DNA of 64,000 nt. Origin: Vibrio gazogenes (GTDB taxonomy: Bacteria > Pseudomonadota > Gammaproteobacteria > Enterobacterales > Vibrionaceae). The notes under the pieces are model-generated. The model saw only the letters and a program-made list of their open reading frames with translations, did not search any database and had not been told where the DNA came from. The DNA lies in NCBI RefSeq assembly GCF_002196515.1, contig NZ_CP018835.1, forward strand, positions 1,984,001 through 2,048,000. Direction: 5' to 3'. Of this stretch, positions 45,951 to 55,669 are shown in pieces (the stretch's first letter is position 1; every line of letters starts with the position of its first letter). The translations under genes and the position numbers were made by a program.

Positions 45951-47912
45951 ATGAAGATTAGAACAAAGCTGATTGCAACGTTTGTGATTGCAGTGACAGT
46001 GCCTGTTGCTTTTTTAGCGACTTTCTCCATAAGAGAAGTGACTGATGCGGCTATCACCCAATTTCAAAAAGCGACGATGAAAGAAATCTCACAGGTTGAT
46101 CGTGCATTTAATATTTTCTTTGATAACGCGAAAAAAAGTATTGATTACCTTGCATCAATTCCTGAGGTTACCGAACATTTATCGAATGCGCCAAGCTTTG
46201 TTGACCAACAGAAAGTGGATGACTTTAAGGGATGGTCTTCTCTCGAGGGGCAATCAAAGCGACTCTTTGATATCTTTGAACGCTTTGGTAAAGCAAAACA
46301 AAACCTAGCTTATGTTTATACCGGACGTGCAACAGGGAGTTATATTGAATGGCCGGGAAGTCAGTTTTCTTCTCCTTTCGATCCCCGCATTCGCCCATGG
46401 TATAAGGCTGCAATGGCTGCAAATGGTAAAGCCGTCATGACCCATGCTTATTACTGGAAGGGCGATGATGCCACTTATATTGCGATTGCCAAAGCGGTAA
46501 AAGATAAAAATAATCAAGTTCTCGGCGCCGTTAGCTTGGATATATCGGTGAATGAACTGACTGATATCGTTAAGAATATTACGATTGGTGAGAATGGCTA
46601 TATTGTATTATTGGAAGATAATGACACGATTTTGGTCGATCCGTTCAAACCGGAAAATAGTTTTAAATCGGTCAGTGATATTGATACGCCATTTTTTAAG
46701 TTGATGAGTGAACACCCGAAAGATTTATTTGAAGTGAACCGCGGTGGCACGGATTTTCTTGGACAAATCGTTATTTCTAAACTGGGTTGGCGCTTTGTTG
46801 CACTCGTTCCTAAATCAGAAGTTTATGCAGCTGCGGTAAAACAGACTTATGTGACGTTTGCGATTGTGATCCCTTTAGTCATTATTTTCATTCTGATCGC
46901 ATTTTATGTTTCAAAAGTCATTACCTCACAGATCAACAGTGTGACGCAGGTTCTGCAACAAATCTCTCAAGGACATGGTGATCTGACGAGGAAGCTTGAT
47001 ACGACTGCGAAAGATGAGGTCGGAGAGCTCTCGCGCGCCTTTAATGGGTTTGTGGATAAGTTAGGGAGTCTGATTCGGGAAGTGGTCAGTCTTAGCGCAG
47101 ATCTGAAGCGCATGGCTGCGACAGCGACGGAGAAAGCACATCAGTGGCAGATTGATTCAGGGCAACAGTTAGAGAAAGTCACGTTGGTCACCGATGCCAT
47201 CTCTGAGATGTCAAAGGCAACGGCCGAAATTGCATCTAGCTCCGAACAGGCTGCAGGAATCGCGGAAAGTAGCTCCACGGCATGTACGGATGGCAAATTA
47301 GTCGTTGAAAATACCAGAGAGTCGATAGAGATGCTTGCCAGTGAAGTACATACGACAAGTGATATTATCAGTAAGCTCAATGACAATTCTCAGCAGATTA
47401 CCACGATCATTACGACGATTCAGGGCATTGCGGAACAAACCAATTTACTGGCACTGAACGCGGCGATTGAAGCTGCCAGAGCCGGAGAACATGGACGGGG
47501 ATTTGCTGTGGTTGCTGACGAAGTTCGTAATCTGTCACAAAAAACAACCAGTTCAACGGAAGAAATTCAGCAAATGATTCAAGCGTTGCAACAGACAACG
47601 CAACAAGCTGCAAACGTCATGAAAAATAGTAAATCGATGACCGATAATGCTGTCGAGCAAGCTAATACTGCCAGCGAAAGTTTGATCATGTTAGCCAGTT
47701 CGATTGATCAGATAAAAGGTGCTTCAATCCAGATTGCAACAGCAACTGAGGAACAGTCTTGTGTTTGTGAGGATATTACACGCAATACGCAGCAGATTAA
47801 TGGTATTGCGAATCAACTAACCGAAGACGCTCAAGATCAGATTGATAGTGCAGAAGCATTCCGGGCGGTCTCGGAGAAAATGTTCGATTTGGTTGGTAAA
47901 TTTAAAGTGTGA
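45951..47912 (+). CDS. Methyl-accepting chemotaxis protein, dCache type
   Basis: The 653-residue chemoreceptor has a membrane helix at about 7-28 and a double Cache sensor (about 35-290). A second helix (about 296-318), HAMP (about 320-372) and the signalling domain with [20 protein letters not shown] follow. The sensor contains [11 protein letters not shown] (Arg148, Trp150, Tyr151) and LGAVSLDIS (Asp197), which resemble part of the amino-acid-binding motif of dCache receptors; the tyrosine expected a few residues earlier is Phe143 here. An amino-acid ligand is possible, not shown. GAGAGGG precedes the ATG. Confidence 0.94.
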   Translation: MKIRTKLIATFVIAVTVPVAFLATFSIREVTDAAITQFQKATMKEISQVDRAFNIFFDNAKKSIDYLASIPEVTEHLSNAPSFVDQQKVDDFKGWSSLEGQSKRLFDIFERFGKAKQNLAYVYTGRATGSYIEWPGSQFSSPFDPRIRPWYKAAMAANGKAVMTHAYYWKGDDATYIAIAKAVKDKNNQVLGAVSLDISVNELTDIVKNITIGENGYIVLLEDNDTILVDPFKPENSFKSVSDIDTPFFKLMSEHPKDLFEVNRGGTDFLGQIVISKLGWRFVALVPKSEVYAAAVKQTYVTFAIVIPLVIIFILIAFYVSKVITSQINSVTQVLQQISQGHGDLTRKLDTTAKDEVGELSRAFNGFVDKLGSLIREVVSLSADLKRMAATATEKAHQWQIDSGQQLEKVTLVTDAISEMSKATAEIASSSEQAAGIAESSSTACTDGKLVVENTRESIEMLASEVHTTSDIISKLNDNSQQITTIITTIQGIAEQTNLLALNAAIEAARAGEHGRGFAVVADEVRNLSQKTTSSTEEIQQMIQALQQTTQQAANVMKNSKSMTDNAVEQANTASESLIMLASSIDQIKGASIQIATATEEQSCVCEDITRNTQQINGIANQLTEDAQDQIDSAEAFRAVSEKMFDLVGKFKV

Positions 47913-47948
47913 TCAATCCATTTGAATGGTCTTGAAACGGTATATGCC

Positions 47949-47980
47949 AATGCCTGAGTTGTTGTACTCAGGCATTTTTT
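47949..47980 (+). terminator. Terminator of the dCache chemoreceptor gene
   Basis: AATGCCTGAGT and ACTCAGGCATT pair around a short loop and run into TTTTTT. It separates the gene from the convergent ilvY. Confidence 0.9.
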
Positions 47981-48022
47981 ATGAAATCAACAATGTCCTT
48001 AAGTCTTCTGCAAAAACAGGCA

Positions 48023-48919
48023 TTAAGTCACAATACTTCTTTTTGCAGTAACAACTTGCCATAAGGCTTTTACCAGTGGTTGCTCTAACTGGGACTGACG
48101 GCAACAGACACCCAGTTGAAATGGTTGTATCAGTTGACTCTCCGGTAAGCGTTGCACCTTTTCGCGGGCCGGACTGTTATTGATGACGACATCTGGCGCA
48201 ATACCTATCCCGTATCCGAGTGCAACCATGCTCACAATCGCTTCATGTCCGGCACTCTGAGCATAGATGTTCGGCTTAATTTCCATTTCCTTAAACCAAG
48301 TATTGGCTCTTTCTCTTGCTGTTCCTGATTCTGGGATGATGAATGGAATCATTGACCAATCAATCGGGTCGGCACAAAGTGCCTGTTCGAAACTGCTGAC
48401 ACCGACAGGAGCAATGACTGACAGCGGTATCTCACTGATTGATTCAAATACAATCCGGTTAGGCAGTTGCTCCGGCAACGCTGAGATGGCTAGATCGGCT
48501 TCATTGTTCAGAACTTTGTCGATCGCCTGAGCGGGGTCGCCCGTTAACAGCTTAAATTCAATAAACGGGTGTTGAGAGCGAAAATCAGCGAGTAATTCGG
48601 GAAGGTGGCTATAGCTGGCGGTAACCGAACAAAACAGCCGAATTTCACCTTTCAGAGTTTGATTGTTCTCATGCAACTGTGCTTGAAACTGCTGCCACTC
48701 ACTGATAATTTTCATGGCAATCGGCAGGAGTTGAAGGCCGGTTGGCGTGATTTCTACCCGGCGGTTATCCCGGATAAATAGATGTTGCCCGATTTCATCC
48801 TCGAACTTTTGAATCTGGCGACTTAACGCGGATGGACTAATGTGCATTGCCGCTGCAGTTTTACTGAAGTTTTTACTGTCACAGAGGTGGACAAAAAGTT
48901 CTAATATTTTGATATTCAT
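48023..48919 (-). CDS. ilvY: LysR-type regulator IlvY
   Basis: IlvY activates ilvC when acetolactate or acetohydroxybutyrate is bound. The 298-residue protein has an N-terminal winged helix (FSKTAAAMHISPSALSRQIQ) and the periplasmic-binding-like effector domain. The conserved start MNIKILELF at 48919 is taken rather than 48982. It is divergent from ilvC, the arrangement known from E. coli, with 140 bases between the starts. Confidence 0.95.
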   Translation of the reverse strand: MNIKILELFVHLCDSKNFSKTAAAMHISPSALSRQIQKFEDEIGQHLFIRDNRRVEITPTGLQLLPIAMKIISEWQQFQAQLHENNQTLKGEIRLFCSVTASYSHLPELLADFRSQHPFIEFKLLTGDPAQAIDKVLNNEADLAISALPEQLPNRIVFESISEIPLSVIAPVGVSSFEQALCADPIDWSMIPFIIPESGTARERANTWFKEMEIKPNIYAQSAGHEAIVSMVALGYGIGIAPDVVINNSPAREKVQRLPESQLIQPFQLGVCCRQSQLEQPLVKALWQVVTAKRSIVT

Positions 48920-48936
48920 ATCGTTGTCTATTTGTG

Positions 48937-48951
48937 TTGCGTTTTTTGCAA
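48937..48951. promoter_or_regulatory. Probable IlvY operator
   Basis: TTGC-N7-GCAA is a 15-bp dyad fitting the LysR T-N11-A pattern. It lies just upstream of ilvY in the ilvY/ilvC divergent region, where IlvY sites are expected. Confidence 0.6.
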
Positions 48952-49059
48952 TACTTGGTTGTGAATATATCACTTTCGGCAACAGAATGTCTGATTTAAT
49001 ATGTGGGATATTCGGTGTTTGCTACCGACATGATGAATCAATAACGAAGGAGCCCCTAC

Positions 49060-50544
49060 ATGGCTAACTATTTCAATACATTGAACTTACGTCAGCAACT
49101 GGACCAACTTGGCCGTTGCCGTTTTATGGACCGTGAAGAATTTGCCACTGAAGCAGATTACCTCAAAGGTAAGAAAGTTGTGATCGTTGGTTGTGGTGCA
49201 CAAGGTTTAAACCAAGGTCTGAACATGCGTGATTCTGGTCTGGATGTTGCGTATGCACTGCGTCAGGCGGCTATCGATGAGCAACGTCAGTCTTATAAGA
49301 ATGCAAAAGACAATGGTTTTGAAGTAGGTAGCTATGAGCAACTGATTCCTCAAGCTGATCTGGTGGTTAACCTGACGCCTGATAAACAGCATACCAATGT
49401 TGTTGAAACCATCATGCCTCTGATGAAAGAAGGCGCAGCACTGGGTTATTCTCATGGATTCAACATTGTTGAAGAAGGGATGCAAATCCGTAAAGATTTG
49501 ACTGTTGTGATGGTTGCACCGAAGTGTCCGGGGACTGAAGTTCGTGAAGAGTATAAGCGTGGTTTCGGTGTGCCGACCCTGATTGCGGTTCACCCGGAAA
49601 ATGATCCACAAGGAGATGGCCTGGAAATCGCGAAAGCATGGGCCGCTGCAACCGGCGGACACCGTGCGGGTTGTCTCGAGTCTTCTTTTGTTGCCGAAGT
49701 TAAATCAGATTTGATGGGTGAGCAAACGATTCTGTGCGGTATGTTGCAGGCTGGTTCTATCGTATGCTACGAAAAAATGATTGCGGAAGGCATCGATGCC
49801 GGTTATGCAGGAAAACTGCTGCAATATGGTTGGGAAACGATCACTGAAGCACTGAAATTCGGTGGTATTACACATATGATGGATCGTCTGTCGAACCCTG
49901 CTAAAGTTAAAGCATTTGAACTGTCTGAAGAATTGAAAGACTTGCTGCGTCCTCTGTATAACAAACACATGGACGATATCATTGTCGGCGAATTTTCTAG
50001 CACAATGATGGCTGACTGGGCAAATGATGACGCCAATCTATTGAACTGGCGTAAAGAAACGGGTGAAACGGCGTTTGAAAACTACCCTGAATCCGATGTG
50101 AAAATCACTGAACAAGAGTATTTCGACCACGGTATCCTGATGATCGCGATGGTTCGTGCCGGTGTTGAATTGGCATTTGAAGCAATGACGGCTTCCGGAA
50201 TCATTGATGAGTCAGCTTATTACGAATCTCTGCATGAGCTACCACTGATTGCCAATACTATCGCTCGTAAACGCTTGTATGAAATGAATGTTGTTATCTC
50301 TGATACAGCTGAATACGGAAACTACCTGTTTGCTAATGTTGCGACACCGCTACTGCGTGAAAAATTCATGCCTTCAGTGAGCACGGACGTGATTGGTAAA
50401 GGTTTAGGCGAAACCTCGAATCAGGTTGATAATGCTTATCTGATCGATGTGAACAGCATGATTCGCAATCATCCGGTCGAGTACATTGGTGAAGAATTGC
50501 GTGGCTATATGAAAGACATGAAGCGCATTGCTGTTGGTGGTTAA
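49060..50544 (+). CDS. ilvC: Ketol-acid reductoisomerase (class II)
   Basis: IlvC isomerises and reduces acetolactate or acetohydroxybutyrate with NADPH, the step between IlvGM and IlvD. The 494-residue length marks the long class II form of enterobacteria and vibrios. The Rossmann motif [17 protein letters not shown] is followed by two knotted C-terminal domains. AAGGAG precedes the ATG. It is the one common-pathway gene not in the ilv operon at 9578-16151. Confidence 0.98.
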   Translation: MANYFNTLNLRQQLDQLGRCRFMDREEFATEADYLKGKKVVIVGCGAQGLNQGLNMRDSGLDVAYALRQAAIDEQRQSYKNAKDNGFEVGSYEQLIPQADLVVNLTPDKQHTNVVETIMPLMKEGAALGYSHGFNIVEEGMQIRKDLTVVMVAPKCPGTEVREEYKRGFGVPTLIAVHPENDPQGDGLEIAKAWAAATGGHRAGCLESSFVAEVKSDLMGEQTILCGMLQAGSIVCYEKMIAEGIDAGYAGKLLQYGWETITEALKFGGITHMMDRLSNPAKVKAFELSEELKDLLRPLYNKHMDDIIVGEFSSTMMADWANDDANLLNWRKETGETAFENYPESDVKITEQEYFDHGILMIAMVRAGVELAFEAMTASGIIDESAYYESLHELPLIANTIARKRLYEMNVVISDTAEYGNYLFANVATPLLREKFMPSVSTDVIGKGLGETSNQVDNAYLIDVNSMIRNHPVEYIGEELRGYMKDMKRIAVGG

Positions 50545-50605
50545 GTGAGTGATATAGCCGTCACCCTTGGGGTGGCGTGATTCTCGCTACACTGATGAGA
50601 TAATA

Positions 50606-50640
50606 AAAAGGCCTGAATTGAATGATTCAGGCCTTTTGCT
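50606..50640. terminator. Terminator after ilvC
   Basis: AAAAGGCCTGAAT and ATTCAGGCCTTTT form a long stem flanked by A and T, so it can work in both directions, for ilvC and perhaps for the convergent ubiK. Confidence 0.9.
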
Positions 50641-50711
50641 TTTTGAATATGATGAGACGGTCTGTCATGACAACTTGCAGGATATGGTAAGTTGTTCTCC
50701 GTGCTCAGAGG

Positions 50712-50969
50712 TTACTGATCTTGTTTGGACAACTTATCTTCCAACTCAGTAACTTTTGTTTCCAGCTGAGTCAGCTTTTCACGGGTACGAAGTAATACTT
50801 GTGTCTGAACATCAAATTCTTCACGACTAACAACATCCAGCTTATTCAATTGTCCCTGAATAACCTGACGAACTTTTTGTTCAACATCAGCGCCAAGGTC
50901 TTTGACCGGTTGAGGCATGGCATCATGAATTTGTTTTGCGACTTGCTCTAGTTTTTTGGGATCAAACAT
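50712..50969 (-). CDS. ubiK: Ubiquinone biosynthesis accessory factor UbiK
   Basis: UbiK (YqiC, BMFP family) helps aerobic ubiquinone synthesis together with UbiJ. The 85-residue protein starts [19 protein letters not shown] and ends in a C-terminal coiled coil ([19 protein letters not shown]), the normal architecture. It is a single gene between ilvC and the RND pump genes. Confidence 0.94.
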   Translation of the reverse strand: MFDPKKLEQVAKQIHDAMPQPVKDLGADVEQKVRQVIQGQLNKLDVVSREEFDVQTQVLLRTREKLTQLETKVTELEDKLSKQDQ

Positions 50970-51103
50970 ATAGGGTAAAACTCCTCTTCTACTGCTGTTA
51001 TTCTATGTAATTCAGGTAAGAAAGTCGTTATCAAAGTGGACAAAAAAGGCCACAACGTGTGGCCTTTTACTTATCTGGATATCAAACACACCCTGCGAAG
51101 TGC

Positions 51104-54100
51104 CTATGAAGCCGTATGGTTTGGTGTTTCATCGGTTGATTGCTTTTCTTCATCGTTTTCTACAAAAACCGGCAGTGGTTTATGTTTCTCTGCCAAGTAA
51201 CTATAGATGACCGGGAGAACAAACAGGGTAAACAATGTTCCGATTGCAAGCCCGGCAACAATCACAATACCAATACTGAAACGTTGTTTGGCACCGGCTC
51301 CGGTGGCAGACATTAACGGAATCAGACCGGCAATCATTGCGGCTGTTGTCATCAGGATTGGGCGCAGACGAATCTTAGCAGCCTCCATCACAGCTTCAAT
51401 CCGATCTTTATTGAATTTCAACTGTACCTCTTTGGCAACCTCACAAATCAAGATGCCGTGCTTGGTTATCAAGCCAATCAAGGTAATCAATCCGACCTGA
51501 GAATAGATATTGAGAGACGTGAAACCAAAGAACCCGCCCCATGCCAAGGCAACCAAAGCCCCACAGATTGCAAGTGGTACAGAGACCATGATGACGATTG
51601 GATCTCTGACAGATTCAAACTGAATCGCCAAAACCAAGAAGATGATTGCCAAAGCGAGAGCAAAGGTTGTATAGAGCGCGCTCCCTTCGGTAATGAACTG
51701 ACGAGATTCCCCCATATAGTCACGGGTGTATCCGATCGGTAGTGTCTTATCAACTTCATGATTCAACCATTCGAGAGCACTTCCCATCGTGACTCCGGGG
51801 GTTGGTACTGCACTGATCGTTGCTGAATTCAACTGGTTAAAGTGAGGCAATGCCCGAGGTTCTGAAACCACATCAATCTTAATCAGACTGCGTAAGGGAA
51901 TTGCATCACCATTGGCGGCGAGGACATAGTAATTGTTCATCGATTCTGGATTGAGCCGGTACTTACGTTCAACTTGCGGAATCACTTCATACGAGCGTCC
52001 GTAGAGGTCAACGCGATTGACATACCCGTCAGCCATCAGCGTTGCCAGTGTCGTACCAATATCCTGCATCGTTACGCCATAAGCACCTGCTTTGTCTTTA
52101 TCAATGCTGATCTTCATCGTTGCAGAATCGAAGTTCAGATCCAGTGTTGAGTAGACAAACAAAGGACTATGTTGAACTTTGCCCAGAATGTCCGAAGCCA
52201 AAGTAAATAGGTTTTCAAAGCTGTTGGGGGTTTTCAGCACTAACTGAACCGGTAGACCTGAACCTGCCCCCGGGAGTTCTGGCATCTCGAAGGCTGACAC
52301 GGACATACTCGGTACTTCTTTCAGCAGCCCTTGGAGTCGTTTCTGTATCTCAGCCTGACTTGCTTCACGTTGACTCCAAGGCACCATGACGGAGAAACCG
52401 AGCGACTGGTTTGATGTGGGTACACCAGTGAATTCCAAATTTAAGTCAACTTCGGGTTGAGCCATCAGAATGTCATTGACGTGCTCCATGGTTTTCTGCA
52501 TGTAATCGAGGTTGGCATTTGACTGACCATTGGCAATAAACATCACCACCCCTTTATCTTCAGCCGGTGCCAGCTCGGACGGAATAAATTTAAAGAGAAC
52601 CGGGAGGCTGGCAAGAATGATTAATGCAAAAGCAATCACAACGGTGCGGTGCAGCATGACCGCAGCCAGCATCTTCTCGTAGCGGTTAGTGATTCGATCC
52701 AATACAGAGTGAACCTTACTTTCAAATCCGCTAGGGGAACTGTGTGCGACAAGCATTTTTGAACACATCATCGGTGAGAGTGTCAGGGCGATAATCCCGG
52801 AAACGATCACCGATCCTGCCAGAGATAAGGCAAACTCTTTAAATAGTGAGCCCGTTATCCCTTGTGTCAGTGCAATCGGTGCATATACCGCTGCCAATGT
52901 CAGTGTCATTGCTATAACCGGCAGTGCAATTTCTCGGGTTCCGATAATTGCAGCCCGGAACGGCGTTTCACCCAGTTTGATGTGACGGTCAACGTTTTCA
53001 AGAACAACGATCGCATCATCAACCACCAAACCGATGGCAAGTACCATGGCAAGCAGTGTCATTAAGTTCCAGGAAAACCCGAAAGCTTGCATGACCAGAG
53101 AAACCCCAATCAGAGATAGTGGAATCGTGATAATCGGAATCATGACCGCACGGAAAGAGCCAAGGAACAGAGTAATCACCACCAATACGATTAAAACGGC
53201 TTCTCCGATGGTTTTGATCACCTCGTCAATCGACTCGTTGATGGCTTCGGTCGAGTCATAGAGCATCGTCATCTTGATATTGCTCGGCATATTCTTGTCG
53301 ATGCGCGGCATGATAGCTCTGACATCTCGTGCAATATCGATCGGGTTAGCACTGGGGGCAGCATTGATCGCGGCAACAATGGCTTCTTTTCCGTTGGCAG
53401 TTGCCCGATAGGTATCATGACTCTTTGCCAGCGAGACTTTAGCAATGTCTCCCAAACGAATGATTTGTCCCTCATCCGACTTGATGACCAACCGTTTTAA
53501 CTCTGTTGTCGTGGAAACCTGTGTATCCGCATCCCCATTATAGAGAACAAATTCCCCTGTCGATTGCCCTGTCGCTGATTGATAGTTATTGGCGCTCAGA
53601 ACACTCATGACTTGTGAAGCTGACAACTTCAGTGCAGCCATCTTATTCGGGTCTAACCAAATACGCAGGCCATATTTGATCCCGCCATAGAGATCAACTT
53701 TCGATACGCCACTGACCGAGAATAACTGTGGATTGACCACACGCTCGAGATAATCGTTGATTTGGCTGGAATTGAGCTCATCACTGGAAAAGCCAATATA
53801 GAGTACCGCAGTTGTTGAGCCGGTTGACATTGTTACGCTTGGGTCTTCGGCTTCTTTTGGCAGCTGTGAGCGTACCGAGTTGGTTTTTGCCAAGATATCT
53901 GCCAATGCCGCATTCGGATCGGTATTGAGCTTCATTTTGACCGTAATTGTTGAACCACCCATTGAGGATGAAGAGGTCATGTAGTCGATATTATCGGCTT
54001 GAGCAATGGCTTGCTCTAAGGGTTGAGTGATGAATCCCTGAATCAAATCCGAGCTGGCACCATAGTAGCCAGTCGTCACAGTGATCACGGTGTTCGTCAT

Positions 54101-54217
54101 CTCTGGATACTCTCGGATTTGCAGTTTGAATACAGCTTGTAATCCAAGCAAGGCAATCAAGAGGCTCAGTGATATGGCGAGAACCGGACGTTTGATGAAA
54201 ATATCAGTAAAGCGCAT
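51104..54217 (-). CDS. RND multidrug efflux permease
   Basis: The 1037-residue inner-membrane transporter has the HAE1-type layout: twelve membrane helices and two large periplasmic loops, with the proton-relay motif GLVVDDAIVVLENVDRH in helix 4. It would expel drugs or detergents together with the adjacent adaptor and a TolC-like channel encoded elsewhere. Its place after ilvC and ubiK recalls V. cholerae vexAB (near VC0162-VC0165), but I have not verified the sequence relation, so no symbol is given. The adaptor gene lies 11 bases upstream on the same strand. Confidence 0.93.
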   Translation of the reverse strand: MRFTDIFIKRPVLAISLSLLIALLGLQAVFKLQIREYPEMTNTVITVTTGYYGASSDLIQGFITQPLEQAIAQADNIDYMTSSSSMGGSTITVKMKLNTDPNAALADILAKTNSVRSQLPKEAEDPSVTMSTGSTTAVLYIGFSSDELNSSQINDYLERVVNPQLFSVSGVSKVDLYGGIKYGLRIWLDPNKMAALKLSASQVMSVLSANNYQSATGQSTGEFVLYNGDADTQVSTTTELKRLVIKSDEGQIIRLGDIAKVSLAKSHDTYRATANGKEAIVAAINAAPSANPIDIARDVRAIMPRIDKNMPSNIKMTMLYDSTEAINESIDEVIKTIGEAVLIVLVVITLFLGSFRAVMIPIITIPLSLIGVSLVMQAFGFSWNLMTLLAMVLAIGLVVDDAIVVLENVDRHIKLGETPFRAAIIGTREIALPVIAMTLTLAAVYAPIALTQGITGSLFKEFALSLAGSVIVSGIIALTLSPMMCSKMLVAHSSPSGFESKVHSVLDRITNRYEKMLAAVMLHRTVVIAFALIILASLPVLFKFIPSELAPAEDKGVVMFIANGQSNANLDYMQKTMEHVNDILMAQPEVDLNLEFTGVPTSNQSLGFSVMVPWSQREASQAEIQKRLQGLLKEVPSMSVSAFEMPELPGAGSGLPVQLVLKTPNSFENLFTLASDILGKVQHSPLFVYSTLDLNFDSATMKISIDKDKAGAYGVTMQDIGTTLATLMADGYVNRVDLYGRSYEVIPQVERKYRLNPESMNNYYVLAANGDAIPLRSLIKIDVVSEPRALPHFNQLNSATISAVPTPGVTMGSALEWLNHEVDKTLPIGYTRDYMGESRQFITEGSALYTTFALALAIIFLVLAIQFESVRDPIVIMVSVPLAICGALVALAWGGFFGFTSLNIYSQVGLITLIGLITKHGILICEVAKEVQLKFNKDRIEAVMEAAKIRLRPILMTTAAMIAGLIPLMSATGAGAKQRFSIGIVIVAGLAIGTLFTLFVLPVIYSYLAEKHKPLPVFVENDEEKQSTDETPNHTAS

Positions 54218-54228
54218 GCAACCTCCGG

Positions 54229-55347
54229 TTAAAGCATGGGAACTTCAGATGATGGTGTCAGCGTATCACTTTCCACCACATGAACTTTCGCCCCATTACT
54301 TAAGCGGACTTGACCGGAAGTGACAATCGTATCTCCGTCTTTCACACCACTTAATATGTGAGCTACATCTTTTTTGCGTTCTCCCACCTCAATAACATGT
54401 TGTTTGACACGCTTTTCACCATCTTTCTCGGTCACAACGTAAACACTGTCACCATAAAGCGTGTAAGCAATTGCCACCTGAGGAATAATCACTTGATCTT
54501 TTTGGACCGGTAGTAGGATATTTGCTTTGGCGAACATCCCGCTGCGTAGCTTGCCATCGCTATTTGGAATATTGGCTTCCACCTGAACCAAGCCACTCTG
54601 TGCACTGACCGCAGGCTCGATAGCTTTAATCGTCCCTTTGAATGAGTCATCCGGATAAGCATCGACAGTGATGTTGACTGTCTGACCAACTGAAATCTTA
54701 GACAGGTCGGTCTGTGGTATTGTGAAATGCAGACGCATCACGGACGTATCTTCCAGACGGACGATACTGGAGCCGACATTCATATATTGGCCGACATAAA
54801 TATTGCGAATACCCACCGAACCGGAGAAGGGGGCCGTGATTTCACGTCGGGCGATAGTCGCTTTCAAACTTTCGATATCGGCAGACAGAGAGAAATAAGC
54901 GGCTTCAGCTTCATCGAAAGATTCTTGAGATAAAGACCCTTTTGCATACAGGCCTCTGTAGCGCTCATATTTTGCTTTCGCCGCAGGTAAACGAGCCTGC
55001 GCACTTTTTAAGTTCGCTTTTTCAACAGCCGAATCGAGACTCATCAGCATCTGTCCTTTTTCGACGAAAGCGCCTGACTCGAATGCGATATCTTTAATGA
55101 CACCACTGGTTTCAGAGGTGAGTGTAACCCCCTGCTTTGGTTCGATAAAACCGATAGCTTCAATAACCGGTGTCCAATCTTGTACTTTAATCTGAGAAAC
55201 TGTAATCGGAAATGAGGGTTCGGGCATGTTCGCAAAATAGTCATTCATCGCTTTTTGCTTGAACAAGTTGACTCCGATAACACTACCTAACAGCACAATA
55301 ACAATCAGTAGCATCGAGAGTGTCCATAATAATGTCCGCTTTTTCAT
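54229..55347 (-). CDS. RND efflux periplasmic adaptor (membrane fusion protein)
   Basis: The 372-residue protein has an N-terminal membrane anchor (about residues 7-27, LLWTLSMLLIVIVLLGSVIG), a barrel-sandwich domain (EPKQGVTLTSETSGVIKDI and ITAPFSGSVGIRNIYVGQYM) and an alpha-helical hairpin between them. Beta-barrel and membrane-proximal domains follow. It links the RND permease to the outer-membrane channel. It is the first gene of the pair. No regulator is adjacent; the upstream gap to rep (55348-55669) holds a palindrome listed separately. Confidence 0.93.
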   Translation of the reverse strand: MKKRTLLWTLSMLLIVIVLLGSVIGVNLFKQKAMNDYFANMPEPSFPITVSQIKVQDWTPVIEAIGFIEPKQGVTLTSETSGVIKDIAFESGAFVEKGQMLMSLDSAVEKANLKSAQARLPAAKAKYERYRGLYAKGSLSQESFDEAEAAYFSLSADIESLKATIARREITAPFSGSVGIRNIYVGQYMNVGSSIVRLEDTSVMRLHFTIPQTDLSKISVGQTVNITVDAYPDDSFKGTIKAIEPAVSAQSGLVQVEANIPNSDGKLRSGMFAKANILLPVQKDQVIIPQVAIAYTLYGDSVYVVTEKDGEKRVKQHVIEVGERKKDVAHILSGVKDGDTIVTSGQVRLSNGAKVHVVESDTLTPSSEVPML

Positions 55348-55572
55348 TCGATGTTAAACTCCAAGTTTAATGATGAACTAGCCTCAACGAGTTTGTTTCC
55401 CCAGTTTGTGCAACAAGATGCTTCTGATAAAAATAAATCCGCTATCAGAATAAGTGGTTCGCTTGATTGCTAACTTTTTGGTATTGAAGCATGAATTAGG
55501 TTGCCATTATAGCTTACAGAGTAGCCATATATGCAACACACTTGTGCAGTAAATTATGTAAAAACTCGCATA

Positions 55573-55589
55573 TTTACCCGAGTGGTAAA
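55573..55589. promoter_or_regulatory. Palindrome TTTACC-N5-GGTAAA between the efflux adaptor and rep
   Basis: Perfect 6-bp arms around CGAGT lie in the 322-base divergent gap. The site is about 80 bases before the rep ATG and about 225 bases from the adaptor start. It is operator-like, with no known owner. Nothing else stands out in the gap. Confidence 0.4.
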
Positions 55590-55669
55590 TTTATCAGTCG
55601 AGCATTATCATGAGGACCAGTGAATATCCTCATAAACAGTCATCAAGTTCAGAGCAGATGAGATAACGG

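Noticed and set aside
49207..49662. A 151-codon open frame antisense to ilvC
   Set aside because: Shadow of the ilvC coding strand, without a plausible start signal.
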